Virus record (IMG/VR): IMGVR_UViG_3300046507_000361
Span: 1 to 43,886 of that record
DNA: 43,886 nucleotides
Source of the DNA: a virus
Reading direction: 5' to 3' (one strand)
Shown here: piece after piece, positions 25,451 to 32,629 of the stretch
Layout: each line of letters opens with the position of its first letter
How positions within the stretch are numbered: position 1 is the stretch's first letter
Notes under the pieces: generated by a model
Databases searched by the model: none
Told to the model about the DNA's origin: nothing
Seen by the model: only the letters and a program-made list of their open reading frames with translations
Translations under genes and position numbers: made by a program

Positions 25451-25776
25451 GGTGGATTACCTCCGCCGAACCTCTGGCGGATCAACGCCCAGAGGTCCGC
25501 GGCTTTGATGGCGCGATTGATCGCTGCCAGAAGGGAGCCGCCGAAGGTGCCAAGTAGAAAACCGATGCCGGCGACGATGCTCGGCTCAGTTACACCGAGG
25601 TATGCGCTGACCATGCCTGTCAGATACAGAGAGCAGGCCACTCCAGTGACCAGGAATATTGCCCAGGCTCGCCAATTAGTGAGGTCGTCCTTGTGCCACC
25701 AGCTTGCGACGATGGAGCCAATCAAGCCCGCGACGAGCCACTCAGCTTTGTCGAACAGGCGATGCAGAAGATCCAT
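25447..25776 (-). CDS. Putative holin
   Basis: 109 residues starting after GGAG. It has three hydrophobic helices: WLVAGLIGSIVASWW, WAIFLVTGVACSLYLTGMVSAYLG, and IVAGIGFLLGTFGGSLLAAI, then a charged C-terminus. This matches three-helix class I-type phage holins of Pseudomonas prophages. It would time lysis by releasing the GH19 endolysin. It is first in the late transcript after the terminator at 25863, far from the lysin, a split common in these phages. Confidence 0.7.
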   Translation of the reverse strand: MDLLHRLFDKAEWLVAGLIGSIVASWWHKDDLTNWRAWAIFLVTGVACSLYLTGMVSAYLGVTEPSIVAGIGFLLGTFGGSLLAAINRAIKAADLWALIRQRFGGGNPP

Positions 25777-25862
25777 GCGCTCGACTCCGACTGCATGACA
25801 GGATTTGAATCGGCTCCAACAGCACTCCACGCTCGGAGCAATGGGTGTGGTGGAGCCGAAAA

Positions 25863-25891
25863 TGAAAAAGCCCCGCACAATGGCGAGGCTC
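25863..25891 (-). terminator. Terminator before the holin genes
   Basis: AGCCTCGC and GCGGGGCT arms (one G-T pair) with a CATTGT loop are followed by TTTTTCATTTT on the minus strand. It lies between the small gene at 25910 and the holin pair. Late expression must read through it, which fits Q-type antitermination upstream. Confidence 0.7.
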
Positions 25892-25909
25892 TTGGAATAT
25901 TTTTTAACG

Positions 25910-26230
25910 CTACTTTCTGGTCAGAGAATCTTCAATTTCGGCTGGCTTTGAAGGCCGATCTGCGAGAACGCCATCCCTTATTTGCTGATCGAGTGCATCA
26001 AGGAGAGGGCTCAATGCTCTGAGCGCCTTATCGTAATCCCTATCCGAAATTTTCTTCTGTTTACGCAAGTGCTTTTCAAGATCGTCCCGCTCCAGCTTGC
26101 CTGCGTGAGAAATTGCGGCCTCACTGCTCTCGAATGGCGGCTCGACGAAATTACCATCTCGAAAAACTTTCCATACTTTATCGTCGCCTACCGCATCTTT
26201 TGCAGGGTTTTCGATTGAATACTTCGACAT
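25910..26230 (-). CDS. Small acidic/basic helical protein, unknown
   Basis: 106 residues, highly charged and helical (AAISHAGKLERDDLEKHLRK, then DRDYDKALRALSPLLDALDQ), with a strong AAGGAG Shine-Dalgarno. It stands alone between two terminators, right after the putative late promoter, the place where accessory genes often enter late operons. No family recognised. Confidence 0.65.
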   Translation of the reverse strand: MSKYSIENPAKDAVGDDKVWKVFRDGNFVEPPFESSEAAISHAGKLERDDLEKHLRKQKKISDRDYDKALRALSPLLDALDQQIRDGVLADRPSKPAEIEDSLTRK

Positions 26231-26284
26231 ACTGGCTCCTTGGCCTTTAGGGCGACCAAGATACCATCTGAGCAGTAATAAAAA

Positions 26285-26312
26285 AGCCCAGCTATTTAGC
26301 TGGGCTTCTTCG
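26285..26312 (-). terminator. tR'-like terminator downstream of the Q-like genes
   Basis: A stem with AGCCCAGCTA and its complement is followed on the minus strand by TTTTTTATTA. It lies about 45 bases after the predicted start of the candidate late promoter at 26352-26381. By analogy with lambda tR', it would stop late transcription until an antiterminator modifies RNA polymerase. Confidence 0.75.
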
Positions 26313-26351
26313 TCGTTCCTATTGCACGCGCAGGAATGACAGGATGGGATA

Positions 26352-26381
26352 AATACTGACGGAACGATGGATCACTGTCAA
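26352..26381 (-). promoter_or_regulatory. Candidate late promoter (pR'-like)
   Basis: A perfect TTGACA at 26381-26376 (minus strand) is spaced 17-18 bases from CAGTAT/AGTATT. The -10 match is only fair. The location, right after a Q-like gene and before a strong terminator and all late genes, is that of lambdoid late promoters. Confidence 0.5.
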
Positions 26382-26388
26382 CAGGCCA

Positions 26389-27084
26389 TCACGCGGCCGC
26401 ATCAGAAATAATCAAACCCTCGATATCGAAGATCTCGCCCGCAACACACAACGCCTCGTTCACCAGGCTATCCAGAGACGAATGGATGTTTCGTCTCCAC
26501 TCACGGCGCGTTGATTCCGGACGCCCTTCGGTATCCCAGGTGTTCATGTCATAGAAGCTTTTCGGCAGGACAATCATTGACGCGGATCTCGATTCGAGAC
26601 GCTTTTTGGCAGATCTTTCAGCAGCAACAGCAGAGGCAATCATTGAGTCACGCCGCCAATCCGGAGCGTCGACAGGAACGGTTACGGTGACAGTGTGCGC
26701 ACTCTTCGGCTCAGCCCCTTTCAGCTTAGGAACAGCCCAGGCAGTGACCGCCTTGAACAAAAACAGTGTGGGGGCTGGCGAACTCACCAACAGGCGAAGA
26801 TCGGCGATAGCCTGGACCTTTTTGGCCTTGTCGGTACTGTATTTCGCAACTAGGGCACTCATGTGTCGAGATTCAAGACCATGATGCAGGCGCGCCGCAA
26901 CCCAGCAGTCCGCCTGAGCTCGATTGATGGACTCACCTGGAGCAGAACGGAAGAGCGAGCGAAGGTCGCGCCGCTCTTCTTCGTGCGGGCTGTAGAGTTT
27001 CTGCCAAGCCTGCTTGCTGGTGTTGTCGATCGCTTCTGCGGCGAGGGCCGAAACGACACCGCCAAGTACGCTGCTATAGATCAT
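26389..27084 (-). CDS. Conserved phage protein in the position of late antiterminator Q
   Basis: 231 residues beginning YSSVLGGVVSALAAEAIDNTS. A helical core has NRAQADCWVAARLHHGLES, and the C-terminus contains SFYDMNTWDTEGRPESTRREW. It ends the early minus-strand operon, directly before the candidate late promoter and terminator, exactly where lambda Q lies. I cannot match it to a Q family by sequence. With the zinc-binding protein encoded three bases upstream it may form the late activator. That role is inference from position. Confidence 0.55.
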   Translation of the reverse strand: MIYSSVLGGVVSALAAEAIDNTSKQAWQKLYSPHEEERRDLRSLFRSAPGESINRAQADCWVAARLHHGLESRHMSALVAKYSTDKAKKVQAIADLRLLVSSPAPTLFLFKAVTAWAVPKLKGAEPKSAHTVTVTVPVDAPDWRRDSMIASAVAAERSAKKRLESRSASMIVLPKSFYDMNTWDTEGRPESTRREWRRNIHSSLDSLVNEALCVAGEIFDIEGLIISDAAA

Positions 27085-27087
27085 CGT

Positions 27088-27402
27088 TCAATCCCCTTTG
27101 AAAGACGAGCGGCCGGCGCCGCGACTGTTGTGTTGCTGGTACTGCTCGACGGTGTCGTTCGCTGCTGGAGCCAAGGTTGCGAGGTGACGCTCCCGGCGCA
27201 GCAGCATGCCCAACTGCACCACCAAGTCCTCCACCGGCAACGGCTCCAGGGTGACGGCGTGCACCAGGCCGGAAGCGTGGCAACCGATGCAGTCGAGTTG
27301 GTGAAACACACCTTGAATGATCCCCTTCCCAGCGCATGACGGGCAGTCGGTGAGGGGGATCAGGCAACGCACAAAGGCGGGGCCGTGGGTCTTTTTATCC
27401 AT
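27088..27402 (-). CDS. Small zinc-finger protein next to the Q-like gene
   Basis: 104 residues with a DnaJ-type zinc arrangement, CPSCAGKG then CIGCHASG, spaced about 16 residues apart. Lambda Q also carries a C-x-x-C-x-G-x-G pair, so a transcription antitermination role is plausible. The C-terminus is helical (VEDLVVQLGMLLRRERHL). It lies between the recombinase and the Q-positioned gene with almost no spacing, so the two are co-translated. Confidence 0.6.
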   Translation of the reverse strand: MDKKTHGPAFVRCLIPLTDCPSCAGKGIIQGVFHQLDCIGCHASGLVHAVTLEPLPVEDLVVQLGMLLRRERHLATLAPAANDTVEQYQQHNSRGAGRSSFKGD

Positions 27403-27404
27403 TT

Positions 27405-28685
27405 TTAAACCTCGCCTATGGTTGATTCTTGATTGGCCTCGCAGGCCTTATGTTCTGCGGCTTCCAGCGCATTACCGGAATCTCCGAATCTAAAGCCGGT
27501 CAATCCGTGAATCACGGCAAAACCCTTCTGGTCTAGATGGGCGTGCCACTGCTCCAGGGCATCTCGCTTGCGCCCCATCACGTCCGACTGGATATACACC
27601 TTCACGTTGTGACCCATCGCGTGGTTGATCAGCAGCTCACCAATTAGGTGGTCGATGCCGAGGTCTGCCCAACCGGTCCGGGCTACTTTGCGCAGGTCAT
27701 GACTGGTCCACTCGCCCTGCCCCAACCGGGCGAACACGGCGCTGGCTTGGCCTTCGCTCAGGGCCTTGCCGTTGCGCGCAGGGAACAAGAACTGGCCGTC
27801 GTAGCCCTTGGCGTATTGACCGTCGCGGTAGCTCATCAGCAGCGCGCACATCTGCTCGGTCAGTGGCAGGTGGTGCTCGACGCCGGTCTTGGTGTGCTCG
27901 GCCGGAATGAACCACTCACGCTCGGCCAGGCTGATGTGTGACCAGCGTGCCTGCCGGGTTTCGCCGATTCGCGTACCGTGGCAGAGCATCATCAAGGCCA
28001 GCATGGCATCCAGCGGCGCGGGCTCCTTCACGGCGGCCAGTTGCTCCAGCAGAGCCGACAGCTGTACGCCACGCAGGCGCGACGGCTTGATCCCGACCTT
28101 GGCCTTCGAGAAGTCATTGAACTTGATGGTCGCCATCGGGTTGGCCGAGATCAGCCCCAGTTTGAACGCCTGCCGAAAGGCCAGGGCCAGCAACTGGAAC
28201 ACCGAGCGCACGTAGTCGATGGAAATGCTTTCCTGCAGGGGCCACATGAGCTGGCTGTCGAGGGTCGCCTTGTCGACGCCAGTTAGTGGTAGATCACCCA
28301 GGCGCGGCATCAGGTGACATTTGATGGCAGAGGCGCCGGTTTTCTTGCGCTTGCCGGAGAGGTTGCGGTCGCGGGACATGCGCTCTGCGTACCAGGTCAG
28401 CAGCTCGCCGACAGTGGCCCACTTCGACAGGTTCGCGCCGGTCCCGGCATCCAGCCGAAGGCGGATAGCCGGCAGCGCCGCGACCACCTGCTTGGTGTTG
28501 AGGTCCGGGAAGGCGCCTATTCGCTTCCACTCGCCCTTCACCACCAGGTACCAGGACGCCCGTTCGCGAGCCCGGGTGAAGCGCAGGTACAGGCCGCGGT
28601 TCTCGATGTCGCGTAGATCCCGAACATCGCCGGCAGCCTGCCGTTTGATCTCGGCGTCGGACATTTTCACGGCGGCGCTGGTCAT
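27405..28685 (-). CDS. Second tyrosine recombinase, in the replication operon
   Basis: 426 residues from the ATG overlapping the VRR-NUC stop (ATGA). All catalytic residues of tyrosine recombinases are visible: Arg239 (CHGTRIGETR), Lys266 (HTKTG), His329 and Arg332 (TSHDLRKVART), His359 (NHAMGHN) and Tyr364 (KVYIQSD). An N-terminal arm-binding domain (GLYLRFTRARERASWYLVV) and core-binding domain precede them. It is not next to an att site and is co-transcribed with replication genes, so it probably acts on phage replication products such as concatemers or dimers. The true prophage integrase is at 42758. Complete and apparently functional. Confidence 0.88.
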   Translation of the reverse strand: MTSAAVKMSDAEIKRQAAGDVRDLRDIENRGLYLRFTRARERASWYLVVKGEWKRIGAFPDLNTKQVVAALPAIRLRLDAGTGANLSKWATVGELLTWYAERMSRDRNLSGKRKKTGASAIKCHLMPRLGDLPLTGVDKATLDSQLMWPLQESISIDYVRSVFQLLALAFRQAFKLGLISANPMATIKFNDFSKAKVGIKPSRLRGVQLSALLEQLAAVKEPAPLDAMLALMMLCHGTRIGETRQARWSHISLAEREWFIPAEHTKTGVEHHLPLTEQMCALLMSYRDGQYAKGYDGQFLFPARNGKALSEGQASAVFARLGQGEWTSHDLRKVARTGWADLGIDHLIGELLINHAMGHNVKVYIQSDVMGRKRDALEQWHAHLDQKGFAVIHGLTGFRFGDSGNALEAAEHKACEANQESTIGEV

Positions 28686-29113
28686 ACGGCCACCACTGTA
28701 GGAGCGAGCCGAAGGTAGGCGCGGATCTGCTCCATCGTATCGAAGTGCCCGCGGCACACCACCGCCAGATACCCCTGGGCATTGAGCTTGCGAATCCGCT
28801 CATGCTGACTGGACGAAATGGCGGCGTCGTTCGGTGGCGTCGCCTTGAATTCGATGTACAGACCGAAGAACCCGCCGCGGGCCATCGGCAGGACCAGATC
28901 GGGGATGCCGGCCTTCACGCCCTGGGCCTTCAACTTTGCGGCAACGGCCTTCACGCGATGCCCGCCGTTCGGGACGTGAAAGATCAGGTCAGCGATATCC
29001 GGCATTCGGATGCGCAGCTCGGTCATCAGCGCGGCCTGTTCCTGCCCTTCGCGGTCGATAGACTTGGCGCGTACCGGTTTCGGCATGAACTGCTTCATGG
29101 CGACCGGCGTCAT
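28682..29113 (-). CDS. VRR-NUC domain nuclease
   Basis: 143 residues. The PD-(D/E)xK fold of VRR-NUC proteins is clear: HVPNGGHR at the start of the domain, LKAQGVKAGIPDLVLP with the active Asp, LYIEFKA with Glu and Lys, then SSQHERIRKLNAQGY. Such nucleases act on branched DNA, including Holliday junctions. It is coupled to the recombinase gene downstream, suggesting the two handle recombination intermediates. Earlier and later ATGs (29113, 29098) are both possible starts. Confidence 0.85.
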   Translation of the reverse strand: MTPVAMKQFMPKPVRAKSIDREGQEQAALMTELRIRMPDIADLIFHVPNGGHRVKAVAAKLKAQGVKAGIPDLVLPMARGGFFGLYIEFKATPPNDAAISSSQHERIRKLNAQGYLAVVCRGHFDTMEQIRAYLRLAPTVVAV

Positions 29114-29229
29114 TCTCGATTACCCCGCGCGATTCGGGCACGGCGCTCGAGGCGGCGGATGCCCCACCAAAGGCCGACGGCGACGAACGTCAGGAAAGCG
29201 ATGTACAGATGAAGCAGCATGTCGTTCAT
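29110..29229 (-). CDS. 39-residue single-pass membrane protein
   Basis: A small gene fitted exactly between two others by ATGA overlaps at both ends, so it belongs to the coupled operon. The protein has one hydrophobic helix (LHLYIAFLTFVAVGLWWGI) followed by an Arg-rich tail (RRLERRARIARG), predicting a positive cytoplasmic C-terminus. Function unknown. The double overlap makes chance unlikely. Confidence 0.7.
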   Translation of the reverse strand: MNDMLLHLYIAFLTFVAVGLWWGIRRLERRARIARGNRE

Positions 29230-29429
29230 GCCCTATCTCCTGTGGTGATGTCGATTACTTCGAAAGTGCTCGGCCACATCAGGCTGCCGAACTTCTCGGC
29301 GGCCGAGCGATGTTCGAATAGCGCTACAGCGCGATCTGGCTTATCGGTGAGATCCCACTTGTAGGCGCAGCAATGCACGGCGTAGCGGTAATCTGCTGGG
29401 TCTGTCGCCACGAGATGCGGATTAACCAC
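29226..29429 (-). CDS. Small protein, unknown function
   Basis: 67 residues from a GTG five bases after GGAGG, overlapping the end of the P-like gene by eight bases. Longer in-frame starts lack this signal. Contains two adjacent Cys (AVHCCAYKWDL) and ends with STFEVIDITTGDRA. It resembles small proteins that adjust how cells sense or present a substrate, but no family is assigned. Confidence 0.6.
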   Translation of the reverse strand: MVNPHLVATDPADYRYAVHCCAYKWDLTDKPDRAVALFEHRSAAEKFGSLMWPSTFEVIDITTGDRA

Positions 29430-30105
29430 GGGCACCTCCCAGCGTGGCGCGCAGCTGTGCAAGTGCACCCAAACCAACTTCAGGTGTCGCCTTCACCACG
29501 ATGCGTGGAGGCAGCGCCTTCGGCATCGGCTGAAGCGGCAGACCGGCCAACAACCGGCGAATGGTGATGGTGTAATTGCGCTCGAACAGCTTGAGACTGA
29601 GCACCGTGTCGAGTTTGTTCAGGCTTTCAAATCCGCATTCCTTGGCGGTGTGCCAGACCGCGTCATGCGACCACTTACCCTGCCCAGCCATACCCGGGTG
29701 AGCATTGCGACAGGCCTCGCGGTGCGCCGCAGCGAGCGGTGGCAAACCAAGCATTTCAGGGGTCGGCTTGCACCACTCAATGAACTGGCCAGGGCTCGGG
29801 ATAAAATCACCGGGCTGCTTGCGCACTTGGGCCATGCCGAAATCGATTTGGCCCTGAGTGCAGATTCCTTCCTCCAGAAAAGCCTGAAACCATTGGCGCT
29901 TCGAAGCCTGATAGGTTTCCTTATCCGGCCATGCCTGGCGCCACGCCGAGCGTATGGAACGCAGCTCCTTGAACAACTCGTTGATGGCTGTCACCAACGT
30001 GCTATGGGTTTCATTCGCCACCGGAGTTACATCTCCCGCCGCGATGAACTCACCGGATCGGGCTTTCGCCCACAGGTCTTGAGCAATCACAGAGACGGTC
30101 TTCAT
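29422..30105 (-). CDS. Helicase-loader replication protein, lambda P-like
   Basis: 227 residues from the ATG overlapping the O-like stop. The central region has the signature of phage P proteins: INELFKELRSIRSAWRQAWP, KRQWFQAFLEEGICTQGQID, and PGDFIPSPGQFIEWCKP. P proteins bring the host DnaB helicase to the origin bound by the initiator. Its position directly after the O-like gene matches lambda's OP order. Confidence 0.85.
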   Translation of the reverse strand: MKTVSVIAQDLWAKARSGEFIAAGDVTPVANETHSTLVTAINELFKELRSIRSAWRQAWPDKETYQASKRQWFQAFLEEGICTQGQIDFGMAQVRKQPGDFIPSPGQFIEWCKPTPEMLGLPPLAAAHREACRNAHPGMAGQGKWSHDAVWHTAKECGFESLNKLDTVLSLKLFERNYTITIRRLLAGLPLQPMPKALPPRIVVKATPEVGLGALAQLRATLGGARG

Positions 30106-30854
30106 GAGTTCACCCCGTTCTGCCATCCTGTGTCGTCATCGTCAAAGTCAGACGCAGGCGCCTGCTTCGGCTTGAACTGCTTCACATTCGATGCGGCAGC
30201 AGCACGGGCCTTGTCGTTGTTCACCCACTTGACCAGCATGCTGACCCACTCGGCCTGAGTGTTGACCTGGTGCTGAGGTTCGTAGTGAGCAGTGAACGCG
30301 ATGCGAACTTCATCGGTGAACAGTTCAAGCGATAGGCCGCGGTGCAAGGCGTATGTTTTTAGCAGCGTGTGGTCCGGCACCCAGTCAAGGGTCATTTCGC
30401 TGGGCATGCGAGGATCGACGGCCTCCTGCGCAGAGAGAGGTTCTTTATTCTTCTCTACATCTTCTTTAGGTAACGCACCGCTAACGTTCGCAGCGTTACT
30501 TTTACCGTTACTCGCCTTGTGGTTTGCCACGCGCTTTGCTGTGAGAAGCCTGTTTTTAGCGGTTTTCCCGTTGTGCCGCTCGAAATGCGGAAGACTGATC
30601 ACACCCTCGGCCTCGATCATCCAGGCGACCGATTTCATGTGTTCGCAGAAACCGATAACGCCGACAAGACGATCAAGTAACTTTTTGCTAACGCTCGGAG
30701 CGTTACCATTTTCGGTTTGTTGGTCGAACCATCCCCACACACGCATCAATTTGCCGACGACAGCGTCGGGGTCGATATCGGCCAAGTCCGCAATCTGGCA
30801 AACCTCCGGCTTGTCCAAGGTGGTGAGCTCGAATTTGATCCAGTCGCCGGCCAT
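30102..30854 (-). CDS. Replication initiator, lambda O-like with DnaT-type C-terminus
   Basis: 250 residues. The N-terminal half is a winged-helix type (DWIKFELTTLDKPEVCQIADLA, then VGKLMRVWGWFDQQT) found in phage initiators. The C-terminal half (LDWVPDHTLLKTYALHRGLS, QAEWVSMLVKWVNND) resembles the DnaT/primosome domain. It should bind the iteron repeats within its own gene (30469-30511 and 30676-30707), as lambda O does, and pass the helicase loader to them. Confidence 0.82.
   Translation of the reverse strand: MAGDWIKFELTTLDKPEVCQIADLADIDPDAVVGKLMRVWGWFDQQTENGNAPSVSKKLLDRLVGVIGFCEHMKSVAWMIEAEGVISLPHFERHNGKTAKNRLLTAKRVANHKASNGKSNAANVSGALPKEDVEKNKEPLSAQEAVDPRMPSEMTLDWVPDHTLLKTYALHRGLSLELFTDEVRIAFTAHYEPQHQVNTQAEWVSMLVKWVNNDKARAAAASNVKQFKPKQAPASDFDDDDTGWQNGVNS
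30469..30511. other. Candidate replication origin iterons, cluster 1
   Basis: Four copies of GTAACG/CGTTAC-type elements lie in 43 bases, including the 20-base unit GCTAACGTTCGCAGCGTTAC at 30480-30499, a near palindrome. A second copy of the unit, 18 of 20 identical, lies 207 bases away in cluster 2. The clusters are inside the O-like gene, where lambda has its origin. Confidence 0.65.
30676..30707. other. Candidate replication origin iterons, cluster 2
   Basis: The 20-base unit GCTAACGCTCGGAGCGTTAC at 30687-30706 plus a GTAAC at 30677. It matches the unit of cluster 1 at 18 of 20 positions. The bases between the clusters code for the same O-like protein. Confidence 0.6.
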
Positions 30855-31558
30855 TACGCGGCCTCCTGCAGGAGTTCAGCTAGGCGGGTTAGGCCTTTCT
30901 GGGTGACCATAGGGTCGAAGGCAGCCCGCTCGATTCCGGTTTCAGGATCCGGCTTGAGGGCTGTGACTTTGTGGGTCATGTGACCCGAAGTGATGCGAGG
31001 CTGATAGGCAACCCAGCGCTTACACCCGTGGCGCCGGAAGATCCAGCGGTGCTGTTCCAGCCAGGCGAACAGACGCGCCGGAGGTATACCGAGCTGCTTG
31101 GCTGCGTCAGTGATGCAGATCGCGCCACCAGCTGCAGCGAGCCTGTTGATGGCGGCGACCTTCGGGGCCTGAACTGAAATCAGGCGCTGAAGCTCGCCGT
31201 TCTTGTCTGCGAGATCTGCAGCAAGTCGGAGGGCTTCTGGGAGAGATTGAGGGATCGAGACAAACTGCCGTGACACGTTTTCGAGTTCGCTCAAACGTGT
31301 CACGACACGATGGCGAAGCGGAATGCTGTAACCGGTCAAAAGGGTTTCAGTCAGAACTCGGTCAAGGCGAAATTCGGCGGTGTAGTCCCGCCCATCCTTG
31401 ACCTCTTGGAGATGGCGCAGATCTGCTCCATCAACAGCCAGGGCTTTGCGCATCACACGGATGTCGCGAATGACGTCCTTATGCTGCTTCCCTGTGAGCT
31501 CGGCGATCTCGCGGCTCGACATGGAGATCGTATTGCTCGGAGCGACGATCGTGTTCAT
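30854..31558 (-). CDS. Rha/ANT-type phage regulator (antirepressor)
   Basis: 234 residues. The N-terminus is a pRha domain (SMSSREIAELTGKQHKDVIRDIR, then FRLDRVLTETLLTGYS), and the C-terminus an ANT/KilA-C-type DNA-binding domain (TDAAKQLGIPPARLFAWLEQHRWIFRR). Proteins with this pair act as antirepressors or early regulators. It follows the Cro-like gene in the minus-strand early operon and directly precedes the O-like gene. Confidence 0.87.
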   Translation of the reverse strand: MNTIVAPSNTISMSSREIAELTGKQHKDVIRDIRVMRKALAVDGADLRHLQEVKDGRDYTAEFRLDRVLTETLLTGYSIPLRHRVVTRLSELENVSRQFVSIPQSLPEALRLAADLADKNGELQRLISVQAPKVAAINRLAAAGGAICITDAAKQLGIPPARLFAWLEQHRWIFRRHGCKRWVAYQPRITSGHMTHKVTALKPDPETGIERAAFDPMVTQKGLTRLAELLQEAA

Positions 31559-31588
31559 AATGGTCCCTCAAGTGTTTGTGTTGTGAAG

Positions 31589-31616
31589 AAGCCGGTCTAG
31601 CCACCGGCTTTTTTGT
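31589..31616. terminator. Hairpin with T-run before the rha-like gene
   Basis: AAGCCGGT and ACCGGCTT arms with a CTAGCC loop; the plus-strand side is followed by TTTTTG and the minus-strand side by TTCTTC. No plus-strand gene ends here, so it may act in the early minus-strand operon as a tR1-like barrier between the small genes and rha. Confidence 0.5.
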
Positions 31617-31648
31617 GGGTGAAATTTGTATACTGGTTAAATTCCCAG

Positions 31649-31729
31649 CTAATCCGATGTTCTGCCGCTGAAGCCCTGTTCCCGCGATACTTGCTTCAAC
31701 AGCTCGATCAGGGACGAACCCATGACCAT
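31649..31729 (-). CDS. Possible 26-residue peptide upstream of rha
   Basis: A short frame beginning with ATG after GGAAGAAGAA: MVMGSSLIELLKQV, then a polar tail. It lies in a 267-base gap of the early operon. A frame open further upstream is possible but has no clear start. The spacing and Shine-Dalgarno are good, but the length makes this uncertain; it could simply be leader sequence. Confidence 0.3.
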   Translation of the reverse strand: MVMGSSLIELLKQVSREQGFSGRTSD

Positions 31730-31825
31730 TTCTTCTTCCAGTCCCGAAACAGGGACCAGCGCCAATCTCGAAATCTGTAACTGGTCCACCTTCCCTGCCG
31801 CGCGGTCCCTAATAAGGGCTGGAAC

Positions 31826-32017
31826 TCATCGCTTGGGAGGGAAGGCAACCACGTTGCTGTCGAGCGGTACGTTGTCGCTTGCTGCCTTCTTCAGCCCCGG
31901 CATGGCCAGTCGCAAAATCTGCGAGGCCAGTGCGTCCGGTGTGATCCCGATCTCCGACGCCCATCGCGCCAGGTCTTCTGTGTCGCCCTTCCGTAAGTCC
32001 ACTACTGCGCTGGGCAT
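31826..32017 (-). CDS. Small early-operon protein, unknown
   Basis: 63 residues, preceded by GAGGGGGATTT. The sequence (DLARWASEIGITPDALASQIL) looks like a helix-turn-helix-type helical segment, and the tail is polar. It comes third in the cro operon, where regulators such as CII lie in lambdoid phages. No CII-type match is visible. Confidence 0.6.
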   Translation of the reverse strand: MPSAVVDLRKGDTEDLARWASEIGITPDALASQILRLAMPGLKKAASDNVPLDSNVVAFPPKR

Positions 32018-32038
32018 AAATCCCCCTCTATGGCCTTC

Positions 32039-32242
32039 TCAGGCGCGTCTTTTCTCCAGCTCAAACGGCAGCTCTCCGAGCGTCCGCTTGACCTCAAGCG
32101 CGGCCTCGATGATTTCTCGGCTAAGCACGCTGTGTTGAAGCTTCATGTCGCGGGCAACGTCCTTCAGTTCCTGAAAGACTTCGTCATCGAGGCGCACCTT
32201 CACCTGGTGCTCGTGCCGGTGGGCTTTATCGTCGTAGGCCAT
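32039..32242 (-). CDS. Arc-type ribbon-helix-helix DNA-binding protein
   Basis: 67 residues. The strand VKVRLDDEVFQELKDVA followed by two helices (QHSVLSREIIEAALEVKR) fits the ribbon-helix-helix fold of Arc/MetJ repressors. The start is set at the ATG following GGAAG; a longer open frame upstream overlaps the Cro-like gene and has no signal. Second gene of the operon after cro. It probably regulates early promoters. Confidence 0.7.
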   Translation of the reverse strand: MAYDDKAHRHEHQVKVRLDDEVFQELKDVARDMKLQHSVLSREIIEAALEVKRTLGELPFELEKRRA

Positions 32243-32277
32243 AGGTTCACTTCCGCATTCAGGGTGATGGGGCTGGG

Positions 32278-32526
32278 TTAGGCGGCGGAAAGGGTTTGGC
32301 TGGGCGCAGGGCTGATCTGCCCCCAGGGGAAAGATGGGCAAAGGTCGGCCTTTTTGATTTGGCCCTCGGTCAATGCCTCGATTTGCAACGCTCGCTTTGC
32401 TGGTACCGCGCGCTCGCCTGAGCACCATTGGTTGACGGTTGGCGCTGTTACCCGCAGGAGGCGCGCCATCTCCGCCTGGCTGCCCAGCAAGCGGGATGCT
32501 TCTTTGGCTGCTTCTGCTGATTTCAT
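32278..32526 (-). CDS. Cro-like repressor (YdaS/Cro type)
   Basis: 82 residues: EASRLLGSQAEMARLLRVTA, PTVNQWCSGERAVPAKRAL, then a DLCPSFPWG tail, the pattern of Cro/YdaS helix-turn-helix proteins. It is divergent from cI, first gene of the minus-strand early operon, and is read from the promoter at 32553-32581. It should oppose CI at the operators between them. RBS CAGGAGAG. Confidence 0.85.
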   Translation of the reverse strand: MKSAEAAKEASRLLGSQAEMARLLRVTAPTVNQWCSGERAVPAKRALQIEALTEGQIKKADLCPSFPWGQISPAPSQTLSAA

Positions 32527-32552
32527 GATTTCTCTCCTGGAGATTGGATGTG

Positions 32553-32581
32553 AATATAAGGCATTACCTTATCTACGACAA
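32553..32581 (-). promoter_or_regulatory. Early promoter for cro operon (pR-like)
   Basis: On the minus strand, TTGTCG (32581-32576) and TATATT (32558-32553) are exactly 17 bases apart. Operator 1 covers the spacer and operator 2 overlaps the -35, so repressor binding would shut the promoter. Confidence 0.8.
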
Positions 32582-32629
32582 GCCATTGCCTAACCAATCC
32601 GTCGATAGGCTTAATTAGGCAATGCTTAC
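32556..32629. promoter_or_regulatory. CI/Cro operator cluster, three sites (OR-like)
   Basis: Three related sites with consensus near ATTAGGCATTRCCTAAT: ATAAGGCATTACCTTAT at 32556-32572 (perfect arms ATAAGG/CCTTAT), AAGCCATTGCCTAA around 32580-32593, and ATTAGGCAATGCTTAC at 32614-32629. The third covers the cI start codon at 32622. Two more copies lie at 35599-35639. Confidence 0.8.
32586..32616 (+). promoter_or_regulatory. Candidate cI maintenance promoter giving a leaderless mRNA
   Basis: TTGCCT (32586-32591) and TTAATT (32611-32616) lie 19 bases apart on the plus strand. Transcription should then start at or just before the ATG at 32622, and no Shine-Dalgarno precedes that ATG. Lambda cI is also made from a leaderless mRNA from pRM. 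The spacing is long, so this is tentative. Confidence 0.45.

Noticed and set aside
25810-25858. Hairpin with TTTGAAT near it, resembling part of a tRNA
   Set aside because: The T-arm and acceptor stems do not pair in any register; only an eight-base CGGCTCCA stem is real.
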